Source: Kitasatospora sp. NBC_00458 (GTDB taxonomy: Bacteria > Actinomycetota > Actinomycetes > Streptomycetales > Streptomycetaceae). Taken from it: DNA of 64,000 nt. How positions within the stretch are numbered: the first letter of the stretch is position 1; the number at the start of each line of letters is the position of its first letter. The position numbers were made by a program, and so were the translations under genes. The notes beneath the pieces are model-generated. The model did no database searches. It was given only the letters and a program-made list of their open reading frames with translations, and was not told the DNA's origin. The stretch covers positions 372,001 through 436,000 of the forward strand of contig NZ_CP107904.1 in NCBI RefSeq assembly GCF_036013975.1, written 5' to 3'. Shown here piece by piece: positions 24,804 to 32,525 of the stretch.

Positions 24804-26564
24804 TTGGCCGGCGCCCCAAACCCGAACCCGAACCCGCCCCAGCCCCAGCAAGCAAACATCGCCCCGGCCGACCACCCGCCGCGCACCCTCGTCCTGGGGG
24901 CCACCGGCTTCCTCGGCCGCTGGCTGCTCCTCGAACTCCTCGACCGGGGCGAGCCGGTGGCCGCCGCGGTCCGCACGGGTGCCGGGTCCCCGCGCGACCG
25001 CGAGCTCCGCGGCTGGCTCCGGGTCCACGGCGCCGACGACCGCACCCTGACCACCGTCGCCGCCGACCTCACCCTCCCCGGCCTGGGCCTGACACCCGAG
25101 GACGACGCCCGCCTCGCCGGCGTCCGCGACGTCCACAACCTCGCCGCCCTCTACCGCTTCGGCCTCGACCGCGCCGAGGCCCACGCCGCCAACGTGGACG
25201 GCGCACTCACCGCACTCCACTGGGCCGCCGGTCGACCGCACCTGCGGCGGCTCGTCCACCTCTCCGGGTACCGGGTCGGCCGGGGCGGCGCACCCCGCCA
25301 CCCGCTGCCGCCCGCCGAGGCCGACGCGCTCTACGCCCGGCTCGGCGCGTACGAGGCGTCGAAGCAGCTCGGCGACGCCGCCGTCCGCGTCACGGCCGCC
25401 GAACTGGGCGTGCCGCTCACCACGGTCAACCCCAGCAGTGTGATCGGACATTCGGCCACCGGCGAGGCCGGGCAGTACCTGGGCCTGGCGGAGCTGGTCC
25501 GCCAGCTGTGGTCCGGCCGCCTCCCGCTCCTGCCCGGGACGGCGCGCACCCTCCTGCCGGTGGTCGCGGTCGACCACCTGGCCCGCTTCCTGGCCGCCGT
25601 ACCGGAGTTCGACGACGGACCGGCCCACGCCCACACCGTCCTCGACCCCGCCACACCGCCGCTGCCCGCGCTGATCGCCCTGATCGCCGAACACCTGGGC
25701 GTTCCGGCGCCCCGCGGACTCGTCCCCGTCGGCCTGGTCAGGCGCCTGCCGACGGCCCTCACCGGCGCCGATCCGGAGACCCTCACCTTCCTCGTCGAGG
25801 ACACCTACGACACCGCCTCGGCCGACCGGCTCGCCGAGGCCGCCGGACTCCACCACCCGCCCGTCGCCGACCTGTTGCGCCGCTGGGCCACCCGTCTGGT
25901 GGCCGACGGCTTCGGCGCCGCACCCGCCTCCGCCGCACCCACCGCCGTCGGCCCCGCCTCCGCGCACACCGGGGCGGCGGGCGGGTTCGCCGACGTCGCC
26001 GGCAGTCGCACCTACCTCCATGGGGACCGCCGGACCCCCCACTACGTCCTGCTCCCCGGCCCGGCCGCGGACACGGGCGCCTGGGCGGACCCCACCGCCC
26101 ACCACGACTCCCGGACACTCACCGCCGACCTCCCCGGGCTCGGACGCTCCTCCCCCACCAAGGCCCCCGAGGCCGACTGGCTCCGGGAACTGCTCGCGCC
26201 GGTTCGGTCGCGCCCCGTCCTGGTGACCCACCAGGCCACCGCCGCAGTGGCGTTGGACTATGCTGCCGCCCACCCCGACCGGGTCACCGAACTGGTCATC
26301 GTGAGCACCGACGCCGCCGACGCCACAGACACCGCAGACGGCACTGGCAGCCCCGACCCCGCTCCCGCCCCCGCGTTCCACCGCCCCGGCGCCACCCGCC
26401 GCGCGACCCGCCGCCTCCGGGAGGCCCGGCGCCCCTCCCGCCGAAGGGAGTTGAGCCTCCTGATCGACGCCGGAACCGTCCCCGTCCGGGTCATCCCGCC
26501 CGAGCGCCTCCGGGACCTTCTCAGGACAGTCCCCGCCCTGGTGGGAGGCGAGTCGACGGTCTGA
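24804..26564 (+). CDS. NAD-dependent epimerase/reductase (SDR) fused to alpha/beta hydrolase
   Basis: 586 residues from a TTG at 24804 with a good AAAGGAG. After a Pro/Asn-rich start comes an extended SDR: GATGFLG (32-38) for NAD(P), and the catalytic Y183-x3-K187 (YEASK). Residues 415-586 form a degenerate alpha/beta hydrolase: HYVLLPGPAADTGAW, LTADLPGLGRSS and VTHQATAAVALDYAAAHPDRV, where the usual GxSxG nucleophile elbow reads THQATA, so hydrolysis is doubtful. Three TetR boxes sit just upstream, making this the clear target of the regulator at 20662. The role is probably detoxification or conversion of the inducer (inference). Confidence 0.87.
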   Translation: MAGAPNPNPNPPQPQQANIAPADHPPRTLVLGATGFLGRWLLLELLDRGEPVAAAVRTGAGSPRDRELRGWLRVHGADDRTLTTVAADLTLPGLGLTPEDDARLAGVRDVHNLAALYRFGLDRAEAHAANVDGALTALHWAAGRPHLRRLVHLSGYRVGRGGAPRHPLPPAEADALYARLGAYEASKQLGDAAVRVTAAELGVPLTTVNPSSVIGHSATGEAGQYLGLAELVRQLWSGRLPLLPGTARTLLPVVAVDHLARFLAAVPEFDDGPAHAHTVLDPATPPLPALIALIAEHLGVPAPRGLVPVGLVRRLPTALTGADPETLTFLVEDTYDTASADRLAEAAGLHHPPVADLLRRWATRLVADGFGAAPASAAPTAVGPASAHTGAAGGFADVAGSRTYLHGDRRTPHYVLLPGPAADTGAWADPTAHHDSRTLTADLPGLGRSSPTKAPEADWLRELLAPVRSRPVLVTHQATAAVALDYAAAHPDRVTELVIVSTDAADATDTADGTGSPDPAPAPAFHRPGATRRATRRLREARRPSRRRELSLLIDAGTVPVRVIPPERLRDLLRTVPALVGGESTV

Positions 26565-26933
26565 CGCGAGGCCAACCGGGCCGGGGTCGGCGCGGCCCCG
26601 GACGCGGCCCGGACGTGGCCCGGACGCAGCCCGGATACAGGCGCCGACGCGGACGCGCCGGTGGGTGGCGTCGCGGATGCTGCGGCTGATCCGCAGGCAT
26701 CGAAGGCCCCGGGCCCGGAGCCCCGGACCGGGCACGAACGAGGGCACGGGCACGGGCACGAACGCGGGCACGGAACCGGCAGCCCACGGGGTGATTCCCG
26801 TCCCACCGGCACCGAGCTCCGACCGATCGCCCTGCCGCCCTTCGCCGTTGCGAGCACAGGAGCCAAGTCCCGGCGGACGTCGCCGTCGCCCACCGCCCGC
26901 CGCCCGCCGCCGTACGGACGGGTCCTCGTGGGG
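26565..26933. other. Intergenic region with short GC repeats
   Basis: 369 bp between convergent genes. It contains repeated GGCCCGGACG units (26595-26640) and a CGGGCACG run (26720-26770). No gene and no strong hairpin terminator was seen. Confidence 0.5.
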
Positions 26934-27413
26934 TCAGCGGGCCCGGGCGGCGGCGGCCGGGGTGAGGTGGCGGGAGAGGACCTCCAGGGCGTCCGCGACC
27001 TCCCGCATCACCGTCGGGTCCGGCCCGGCGCCGTCGGTGCCGCCGAGTGCGGCGGCGAGCGCGGCGTCGATACCGGCGGCCCGGACCTCGGCCACCCGGG
27101 CGGAGGGCTCCTCGGTGGGGCGGACGAGTCGGCGTCGCCGGTCCCCGGGGTCGGGCTCGGTCTCCACGGAACCGGCCTCCACCAAACGGGCCACCGCGGT
27201 GGACACCTGACTCTGCGGCAGGCCGGTGCGGGCCGCGATCTCGCCGACCGTCGCCCCCGGGTGCGCCACGACGTCGCCGAGCGTGACGAGCACCGAGCGG
27301 ACCGACCCCCGTGCCGCCGTCTCGGCCCCCGCCTCGGCCTCCGGTCGCGGCATCGCCTGCTCGCCGATCTTCATGAGGGTGCGACCGAGGAGGAACAGCT
27401 CGACTCCGTTCAT
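26934..27413 (-). CDS. MarR-family transcriptional regulator
   Basis: 159 residues from the ATG at 27413 (MNGVELFLLGRTLMKIGEQ). The winged helix is clear: GATVGEIAARTGLPQSQVSTAVARLVEAG, then the wing VETEPDPGDRRRRLV. Helices at each end should dimerise. It is divergent from an alpha/beta hydrolase gene with an unusually AT-rich region between them containing dyads, the standard arrangement for a MarR repressor and its target. A longer open frame upstream runs through those dyads and is not used here. Confidence 0.88.
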   Translation of the reverse strand: MNGVELFLLGRTLMKIGEQAMPRPEAEAGAETAARGSVRSVLVTLGDVVAHPGATVGEIAARTGLPQSQVSTAVARLVEAGSVETEPDPGDRRRRLVRPTEEPSARVAEVRAAGIDAALAAALGGTDGAGPDPTVMREVADALEVLSRHLTPAAAARAR

Positions 27414-27433
27414 GCCGGCAAGAATACATCCGC

Positions 27434-27481
27434 ATAGATGCATCTCAATCAATACATCTATCTTGATCCATCTATTTAGAT
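27434..27481. promoter_or_regulatory. MarR operator/promoter region, AT-rich
   Basis: AGATGCATCT (27436-27445, perfect dyad) and ATCTA-TT-TAGAT (27470-27481) flank a further ATCTATCTTGAT. The tract is far richer in A/T than its surroundings and lies between the divergent MarR and hydrolase genes. Confidence 0.65.
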
Positions 27482-27544
27482 GCTCTATCGTCATGGCGGC
27501 GGACGGAGAAGCCGACCGCCGACACATCCAGGGGGCACACCGCC

Positions 27545-28444
27545 ATGGCCACGCTCGCGAACTCCACCGCCCGGACCCTCACCGTGCCCGGCGCCGTTCT
27601 GCACTACCAGGTCAAGGGCAGCGGTCCCGTCCTCCTCCTCGCCCAGAGCGGCGAGGGCGACGCGGACCGCACCGTCGATCTCGTCCCGCACCTGACCGAC
27701 GCCTTCACCGTCGTCACCTACGACCGCCGAGGCCTCTCGCGCAGCACCCTCGACGACCCCACCGACCCCGTCACCATGGCCGACCACGCCGACGACGTCG
27801 CACGGCTGCTCGCCGAAGTCGCCCACGGTCCGGCCTCGATGGCCGGGTTCAGCATGGGCGCCGCGATCGGCCTCCAGGTCGTGGCCCGCCACCCGGGTGT
27901 ACTGAGCACGCTGATCGCCCACGAGCCCGTGATGCCGAACCTCCTGCCACCGGCGGACCGCGCGGAGCACAAGGCGGAACTGGCGGCCATCCAGGCCGCG
28001 TTCGCGGCCGGGGGCACCGCGGCGGCGTTCCCGGCGATCGCCCGGCACCTCGGGATCGACCCGGCCCACGACCGCACCGAGGAGGGGCTCACCCCTCAGC
28101 CGATGACGCCCCGTCGGGTGGCCAACTTCGGGTTCTTCATCGGGACGGAGTTCACGGCCGTCACCTCGGACCGCCTCGACCCGGCCCACCTCGCCCCCGC
28201 CGCAGCCCACTCGGGGACGCGGATCGTCCCGGCCGTCGGCCGGACCACCCGGCCGACCGTCCACACCTACCGATGTGCGCTCGCCCTGGCCGAGTTGCTG
28301 GGCACCGCCCCCGTGGCCTTCCCCGGCGGGCACAACGGCAACACCGCCTTCCCCCGCGCAACCGCCCTGTCCCTCAAGGCTCTGTGCTCCCGAAGCCGCC
28401 GCGAGGTGACAAGTAGCTCTCTCGGCAGCCGATTCGGGGTGTGA
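27545..28444 (+). CDS. Alpha/beta-fold hydrolase
   Basis: 299 residues from the ATG at 27545. The nucleophile elbow GFSMGA and oxyanion-loop region VTYDRRGLSRS are intact. The C-terminal catalytic His is likely in GGHNGNTAF. It belongs with esterase/perhydrolase-like proteins often controlled by an adjacent MarR or TetR repressor, consistent with the divergent MarR gene. The last 30 residues (ALCSRSRREVTSSSLGSRFGV) are unlike the usual family ending, which would be a short helix. The true 3' end may have been replaced by a rearrangement next to the Tn3 remnant that follows. The catalytic residues precede this change. Confidence 0.82.
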   Translation: MATLANSTARTLTVPGAVLHYQVKGSGPVLLLAQSGEGDADRTVDLVPHLTDAFTVVTYDRRGLSRSTLDDPTDPVTMADHADDVARLLAEVAHGPASMAGFSMGAAIGLQVVARHPGVLSTLIAHEPVMPNLLPPADRAEHKAELAAIQAAFAAGGTAAAFPAIARHLGIDPAHDRTEEGLTPQPMTPRRVANFGFFIGTEFTAVTSDRLDPAHLAPAAAHSGTRIVPAVGRTTRPTVHTYRCALALAELLGTAPVAFPGGHNGNTAFPRATALSLKALCSRSRREVTSSSLGSRFGV

Positions 28445-28531
28445 TCGTCCTGACTTCGGCCGTCTTCGCGCCTTCTCCGATCTGGCCCCGTCACCTTGGT
28501 GGCGTTCATGGTGATCTCGAAGGGAGTGAGC

Positions 28532-28735
28532 GTGCGTCAGGACTGCGAGCCGGAGGCCCCGATCGAGCTCTGGACACTGCCGGACGACGAGAAGCGCCCG
28601 CGGAGCAGGTCCGGGGCGAACCGGCCGGGATTCGCGCTGCTGCTGGAGTTCTTCGAGGTGGAGGCCCGGCACCCGGAGAGCGTCTCGGAGATCCCGACAC
28701 CGGCGGTGGCGTACGCGGCTCAGCAGGTTCGGGTT
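28532..28735 (+). pseudogene. Tn3-family transposase N-terminal remnant (DUF4158-like)
   Basis: From a GTG at 28532: VRQDCEPEAPIELWTLPDDE, then SGANRPGFALLLEFFEVEAR and IPTPAVAYAAQQVRVPS. This matches the start of actinobacterial Tn3 transposases, where a W-T-L, GATRLGFALLLKFFE and YVAxQVKV order is conserved. After about residue 68 the similarity stops and the reading frame becomes arbitrary. Only about 7% of a Tn3 transposase remains and no inverted repeat was found, so this is a relic. Confidence 0.7.
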
Positions 28736-28995
28736 CCGAGTGCATGGTGGAGCACACGCACCGAGCCCGGCTCGCGGAGTGGCCGGCCGGGGAGCTGCGC
28801 GAGGTGGTGCCGTCCGAGGAACGGTCGGCAGAGACGGTCGGCAGAGGCGGTGGCCACCCGGTGCCGCAAGGGCCGCCCGGGGCCGGGGTCCGAGCCGCAC
28901 ACGGGCAACCGGCTCGGCCCGGCCAAGGTGACCGTTCCGGGGCAGCCTGCGTCGCGTGACGGGCGCGCGGAGGCGACCGGAAGCGCCGAGGCGGG
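28736..28995. other. Decayed DNA downstream of Tn3 remnant
   Basis: Open frames continue here, but no recognisable protein pattern or start signal was seen. Confidence 0.45.
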
Positions 28996-30039
28996 TCAGG
29001 CCCGCGCGGGGGCCTCCGCCGTGACGACATAGAGCGTCACCGCAGCGAAGAACGGACTCCGTACGAGCTGGTCCAGCCACCCGTCGGCCTGCCGACGGGT
29101 GAGGTAGCCGGCGGCCACGGCGCGCTCGGTGTTGCGCTGGAGACCGAGGACCTGGTCGGCGGCACGGACTTCGCGGAAGACCGAGGTGACCGGGACGACT
29201 GACGTGACGGTGAATCCTGCTTGCTCGGCGAGTCGGGGCAGTTGCCGCCCGACGACGGCATTGCGCACGATCCGGTCGGTGATATGGCGGGTGTACGCCC
29301 GGGCGACGTCCAGGTCCGGGTGGTCGACCGCGAGCGAGTCCCAGTCGGGCTCGGCCATGACGAGTCGGCCGCCTGGGCGCAGGACCCGCAGTGCCTCCGC
29401 CAGAACCCTGGGGACGTCGGCCACGTGTTGGAGCACGCGGTCGGTGCGTACCCGGTCCGCCGAGCACGGGGGGAACGGCAGCGCGTGCACGTCGGCCGTC
29501 AGCACACCGGCGTGTGGCAGGTCGATGATTCGGGTCAGCGCCTGACGGGTCATCCGAGGGTCGGAGTCGACTCCCAGAACCCTCCCTGCGGGTGCTGCCG
29601 CGCGTGCCAGCGCACCGAGGTCGGTGCCCGGGCCGCAGCCCAGGTCCAGGACGAGGTGGCCTGGCTGGACGGCCAGCGCGTCGAGTGCGGCCTGCTTGTA
29701 GGAGCGCGCGAGATCGGTCGTGGCGAGCCGATCCTGGTAGGCGGTCTTCTCGGGGACCACGGTCTCGAAGATGCGCCCCGTGACATGGGCGAGGGCCTCG
29801 ATCTCGCCTTCGAGCGTCTCACGGCCGGCAACGGTCAGGCGCATCGGGCGTCGCCTGCCCTCTCCGTCCAGATACTCGATCAATCCCTTGCCGCGCAGCC
29901 GAGTCAGCGCGCTGGACAGGCTGCCGCGGCCGAGTCTCTCGCCGGTCATCCGTTCGATCGCGGTGTTGACGGCGTAGCCGTGCAGCGGACCGTCCGCCAG
30001 CACGGACAGGACGAGCATCTGGGCGTCGTTGGTACGCAC
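28996..30039 (-). CDS. PadR-like HTH regulator fused to a class I SAM methyltransferase
   Basis: 347 residues from the GTG at 30039 (GGGAG five bases upstream; a GTG at 30045 is less well placed). Residues 1-75 are a PadR winged helix: MLVLSVLADGPLHGYAVNTAI, RGSLSSALTRLRGKGLIEY and a wing RRRPMRLT. After a linking helix, a complete class I methyltransferase follows: motif I VLDLGCGPGTDLGALA, an acidic VLGVDSDP, and LRVLRPGGRLVMAEPDWDS. It is divergent from a cis-prenyltransferase gene with a dyad between them. Coupling of methylation to gene control is suggested by the fusion but unproved. Confidence 0.88.
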   Translation of the reverse strand: MRTNDAQMLVLSVLADGPLHGYAVNTAIERMTGERLGRGSLSSALTRLRGKGLIEYLDGEGRRRPMRLTVAGRETLEGEIEALAHVTGRIFETVVPEKTAYQDRLATTDLARSYKQAALDALAVQPGHLVLDLGCGPGTDLGALARAAAPAGRVLGVDSDPRMTRQALTRIIDLPHAGVLTADVHALPFPPCSADRVRTDRVLQHVADVPRVLAEALRVLRPGGRLVMAEPDWDSLAVDHPDLDVARAYTRHITDRIVRNAVVGRQLPRLAEQAGFTVTSVVPVTSVFREVRAADQVLGLQRNTERAVAAGYLTRRQADGWLDQLVRSPFFAAVTLYVVTAEAPARA

Positions 30040-30093
30040 TGGCACTCCCGGGCAGTGGACGGCGGGCTCCCCGATAACACGCGACGCGTGCTA

Positions 30094-30107
30094 ATACTCC
30101 TTAGTAT
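30094..30107. promoter_or_regulatory. Dyad in PadR/prenyltransferase divergent promoter
   Basis: ATACT-CCTT-AGTAT lies in a 116-bp region between the divergent starts (30039 and 30156). AT-rich 5-bp arms with a short centre are in keeping with PadR-type operators. Confidence 0.55.
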
Positions 30108-30155
30108 GCACGCTGCGGCCGGCCAGCGGCTGCCGCCCCGACCCGAAGGACTTCG

Positions 30156-30935
30156 ATGGTGCGCGTAACCGACCCGCTCTACGCCCTGTACACCCGCCGG
30201 CTTCGCCGGCGACTCCAGGGCGGGGAGCTGCCCGGGCACATCGGACTGATCATGGACGGCAACCGCCGATGGGCGCGCCGGCAAGGCATCGGGAACCCGA
30301 GCCTCGGCCACAAGTACGGTGCCGAGCACGTGGAGAACGTGCTCTCCTGGTGCGAGGCCCTCCGGATCAGGCATGTCACCGTGTTCGTCTGCTCCGCGGA
30401 GAACCTCCAACGGCGCGGCGACGCCGAGGTCGCCTTCCTGATGCAGGTGATCGAGGAAGTCCTGACCCGGCACCTCACCAGGCCGATGCCGCGCTGGCGG
30501 GTGCACATCGCCGGAGCACTCGACACACTGCCCGACACCACCGCCCGCGCCCTCAAGGACGCGGTCGAGGCCACACGGGAGTGCCCCACCGGAGCGCACG
30601 TGACCCTCGCCGTCGGGTACGGCGGCCGCCAGGAGCTCGTCGACGCCATGCGCGATCTGCTGTACGCGCGGGCAGAGACCGACACGTCGATGCGGGACCT
30701 CGCCGCCCACCTGACCGCGGACGACATCGCCCGCCACCTGTACACCGCCGGCCAGCCGGACCCGGACCTCGTCATCCGCACCAGCGGAGAGCAGCGCATG
30801 TCGAACTTCCTGCTGTGGCAGAGCGCCTACTCCGAGCTGTACTTCAGCGAGGCGAACTGGCCGGCGTTCCGTGAAGTCGACTTCCTGCGTGCCGTGCGCG
30901 CGTACGCCGCCCGGCAGCGCCGCTACGGCGCCTGA
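30156..30935 (+). CDS. uppS: Polyprenyl diphosphate synthase (cis-prenyltransferase)
   Basis: 259 residues. Conserved blocks: HIGLIMDGNRRWARRQG with the catalytic Asp34, GHKYGAEHV, VFVCSAENLQRR, and the C-terminal RTSGEQRMSNFLLWQ with YSELYF. It condenses isopentenyl diphosphate units in cis to form a polyprenyl diphosphate, as for undecaprenyl/decaprenyl carrier lipids. Streptomycetes keep more than one copy, and this one stands beside a PadR-methyltransferase gene rather than with recO/era genes, so it may be a secondary paralog. Its size fits medium- or long-chain enzymes. Product chain length cannot be told. Confidence 0.93.
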   Translation: MVRVTDPLYALYTRRLRRRLQGGELPGHIGLIMDGNRRWARRQGIGNPSLGHKYGAEHVENVLSWCEALRIRHVTVFVCSAENLQRRGDAEVAFLMQVIEEVLTRHLTRPMPRWRVHIAGALDTLPDTTARALKDAVEATRECPTGAHVTLAVGYGGRQELVDAMRDLLYARAETDTSMRDLAAHLTADDIARHLYTAGQPDPDLVIRTSGEQRMSNFLLWQSAYSELYFSEANWPAFREVDFLRAVRAYAARQRRYGA

Positions 30936-30995
30936 GAAGCGGCGGCCCGCCATGACCGGTCTTGGAGGCGTCGCCAGGCAACCCGCCCCGGCACG

Positions 30996-31206
30996 GACCG
31001 GGCGGCTCGTGCTCCGTGAGCCCGAGCCGCCCGGGGCAGTGCGGCGTTCATCGAGCCGCCGGTGTCGCCGGAGGTGCACACCCACCTCGGCGGCCCCGAC
31101 CGCGTGACGGGCTTGAGCGCGCGAGATGACCGAGGGGCCCGAGCCGTGGCCGGGGAGTGAAGTCGTCGATCTCGACGGGGCGATGATCGGCCGGATCCTG
31201 CTCAGG
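30996..31206 (+). pseudogene. Decayed GNAT acetyltransferase fragment
   Basis: Separated pieces read GRLVLREPEP, then AAFIEPPVSPEVHTHLGGPD, and, after a stop and frame change, VVDLDGAMIGRILL. These are the first three conserved strands of a Gly-Arg-Leu-type GNAT enzyme, in order, but broken by at least two frame changes and a stop. The acetyl-CoA loop is missing. It is a relic and no product is expected. Confidence 0.55.
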
Positions 31207-31363
31207 GGAGCGTCGGAGCACCATCGCCCGGCAGGTGCGATGCCCTGCTCGACGAGCGCGGCCCTTCGGACGCGCACCATCGCGGCGCAGCGCCGGGCCG
31301 CGGCCTCGGCTCAGAGGTCCACCCGTCAGGAGCCCCGGGCGCGGAGGATCAGGACGCGGAGGA
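31207..31363. other. Intergenic region
   Basis: No gene supported. Two copies of GAGGATCAGGACGCG lie just downstream of the AraC-type gene's stop (about 31348-31374). Confidence 0.45.
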
Positions 31364-32266
31364 TCAGGACGCAGGGGTGCGGTGGGTGGCGCGGTAGCGG
31401 CCGGGGGCGGTGTGGAACTCGCGTTTGAAGGCCCTGGCGAAGGCGTACTCGGTGGTGTAGCCGACCTGTTCGGCGACGGTGCGCAGGAGCAGGTCGGTCT
31501 CGCGGAGGCTACGGGCGGCGAGGGTCATCCGCCACCAGGTGAGGTAGCCGAGCGGTGGACGGCCGATCGTCGCGGTGAAGCGCTGGGCGAAGGCCGTGCG
31601 GGAGAGCCCGGCGCGGTCGGCGAGGGACTGCACGGTCCACGGCGCCGCCGGTTCCCGGTGGACGGCGCGCAGGGCCGCCGCCAGGGCCGGGTCGTGAAGG
31701 GCTGCGCCCCAGCCGGTGGTGTGCTGTTCGGCCTGGCGTTCGTGCCAGGCCCGCAGGACGTAGAGCAGCAGGACGTCCAGCAGCGCGGTGAGGACGCCGG
31801 GAGCGCCCGCCCGTTGCCCGGTGGCCAGTTCGCGGCGGAGCAGGTCGACGGCGCCGCGCAGTTCCGGGGACTGCCGGTCGTCGCCCGGGAGGTGGACGAG
31901 GTCGGGCAGTTCGGCGAGCAGCGGGTGGGCGCGCGCGTGGTCCAGGCGGTAGGCACCGCACAGCATCCTCGTGGTCCGGCCCGTGCCGACCGTCTCCCGC
32001 GGGCCGGGGCCGCTCAGTGGCGTGGTCGGGGTGTCCGCGATCGCGTGCCCCAACTCCCTTGGCAGGAAGGCCACATCGCCTTCGACGAGCCGGACGGGCT
32101 CGCCGCCGGCCGGAATCAGCCAGCAGGTCCCCTCCGTGATCACGTGGAATCCGGCCCCCTGCTGCGGGTCGAAGCGGATGCCCCAGGGGGCGCGCAGCTC
32201 GGTCACCGAGGAGTGCGGGGTGCCGGTGCGCATCGCGGAGACGGCGTCGCTGATGATGTCCACCAC
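31364..32266 (-). CDS. AraC-family transcriptional regulator with cupin N-domain
   Basis: 300 residues from a GTG at 32266 (GGAGG nine bases upstream). The N-terminal cupin-like domain (FHVITEGTCWLIPAGGEPVR, LVEGDVAFLPRELGHAI) is the ligand-sensing half of the cupin_6 AraC group. The C-terminal double HTH is complete (WTVQSLADRAGLSRTAFAQRF, then LLLRTVAEQVGYTTEYAFARAFKREFH). It is divergent from the saccharopine-reductase-like gene at 32526, the likely target. Regulators of this group often control neighbouring oxidoreductases. Confidence 0.92.
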   Translation of the reverse strand: MVDIISDAVSAMRTGTPHSSVTELRAPWGIRFDPQQGAGFHVITEGTCWLIPAGGEPVRLVEGDVAFLPRELGHAIADTPTTPLSGPGPRETVGTGRTTRMLCGAYRLDHARAHPLLAELPDLVHLPGDDRQSPELRGAVDLLRRELATGQRAGAPGVLTALLDVLLLYVLRAWHERQAEQHTTGWGAALHDPALAAALRAVHREPAAPWTVQSLADRAGLSRTAFAQRFTATIGRPPLGYLTWWRMTLAARSLRETDLLLRTVAEQVGYTTEYAFARAFKREFHTAPGRYRATHRTPAS

Positions 32267-32289
32267 CTCAACGTACCTCCGGTCCACGG

Positions 32290-32400
32290 CCGTCCGGGGA
32301 CGCCGGTGGGCGTCTCCGGGTCTCCGTGCGCGTCCGGCGACGCGTCCGGCGTCGTGTCGTGTCGGGCGTCGCGTCCGGTGTCGTGGCCGTTCCGTCGACG
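32290..32400. repeat. CGTC/CGG-rich irregular repeats in divergent promoter region
   Basis: Irregular repeats of GCGTCCGG and GTGTCG between the AraC and reductase starts, a low-complexity stretch with no sharp period. Confidence 0.4.
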
Positions 32401-32525
32401 CCGGACGAACGGACATCCGGCCCGGACGGTGGGGCATCCACCGTCGCCCCCGCCCTGCCTACGGTGGTGATCAGGTTCGAGCGGCGCACGTCGCCGCCGT
32501 GGAACAAGCTTGGGGAGATGGGAAG

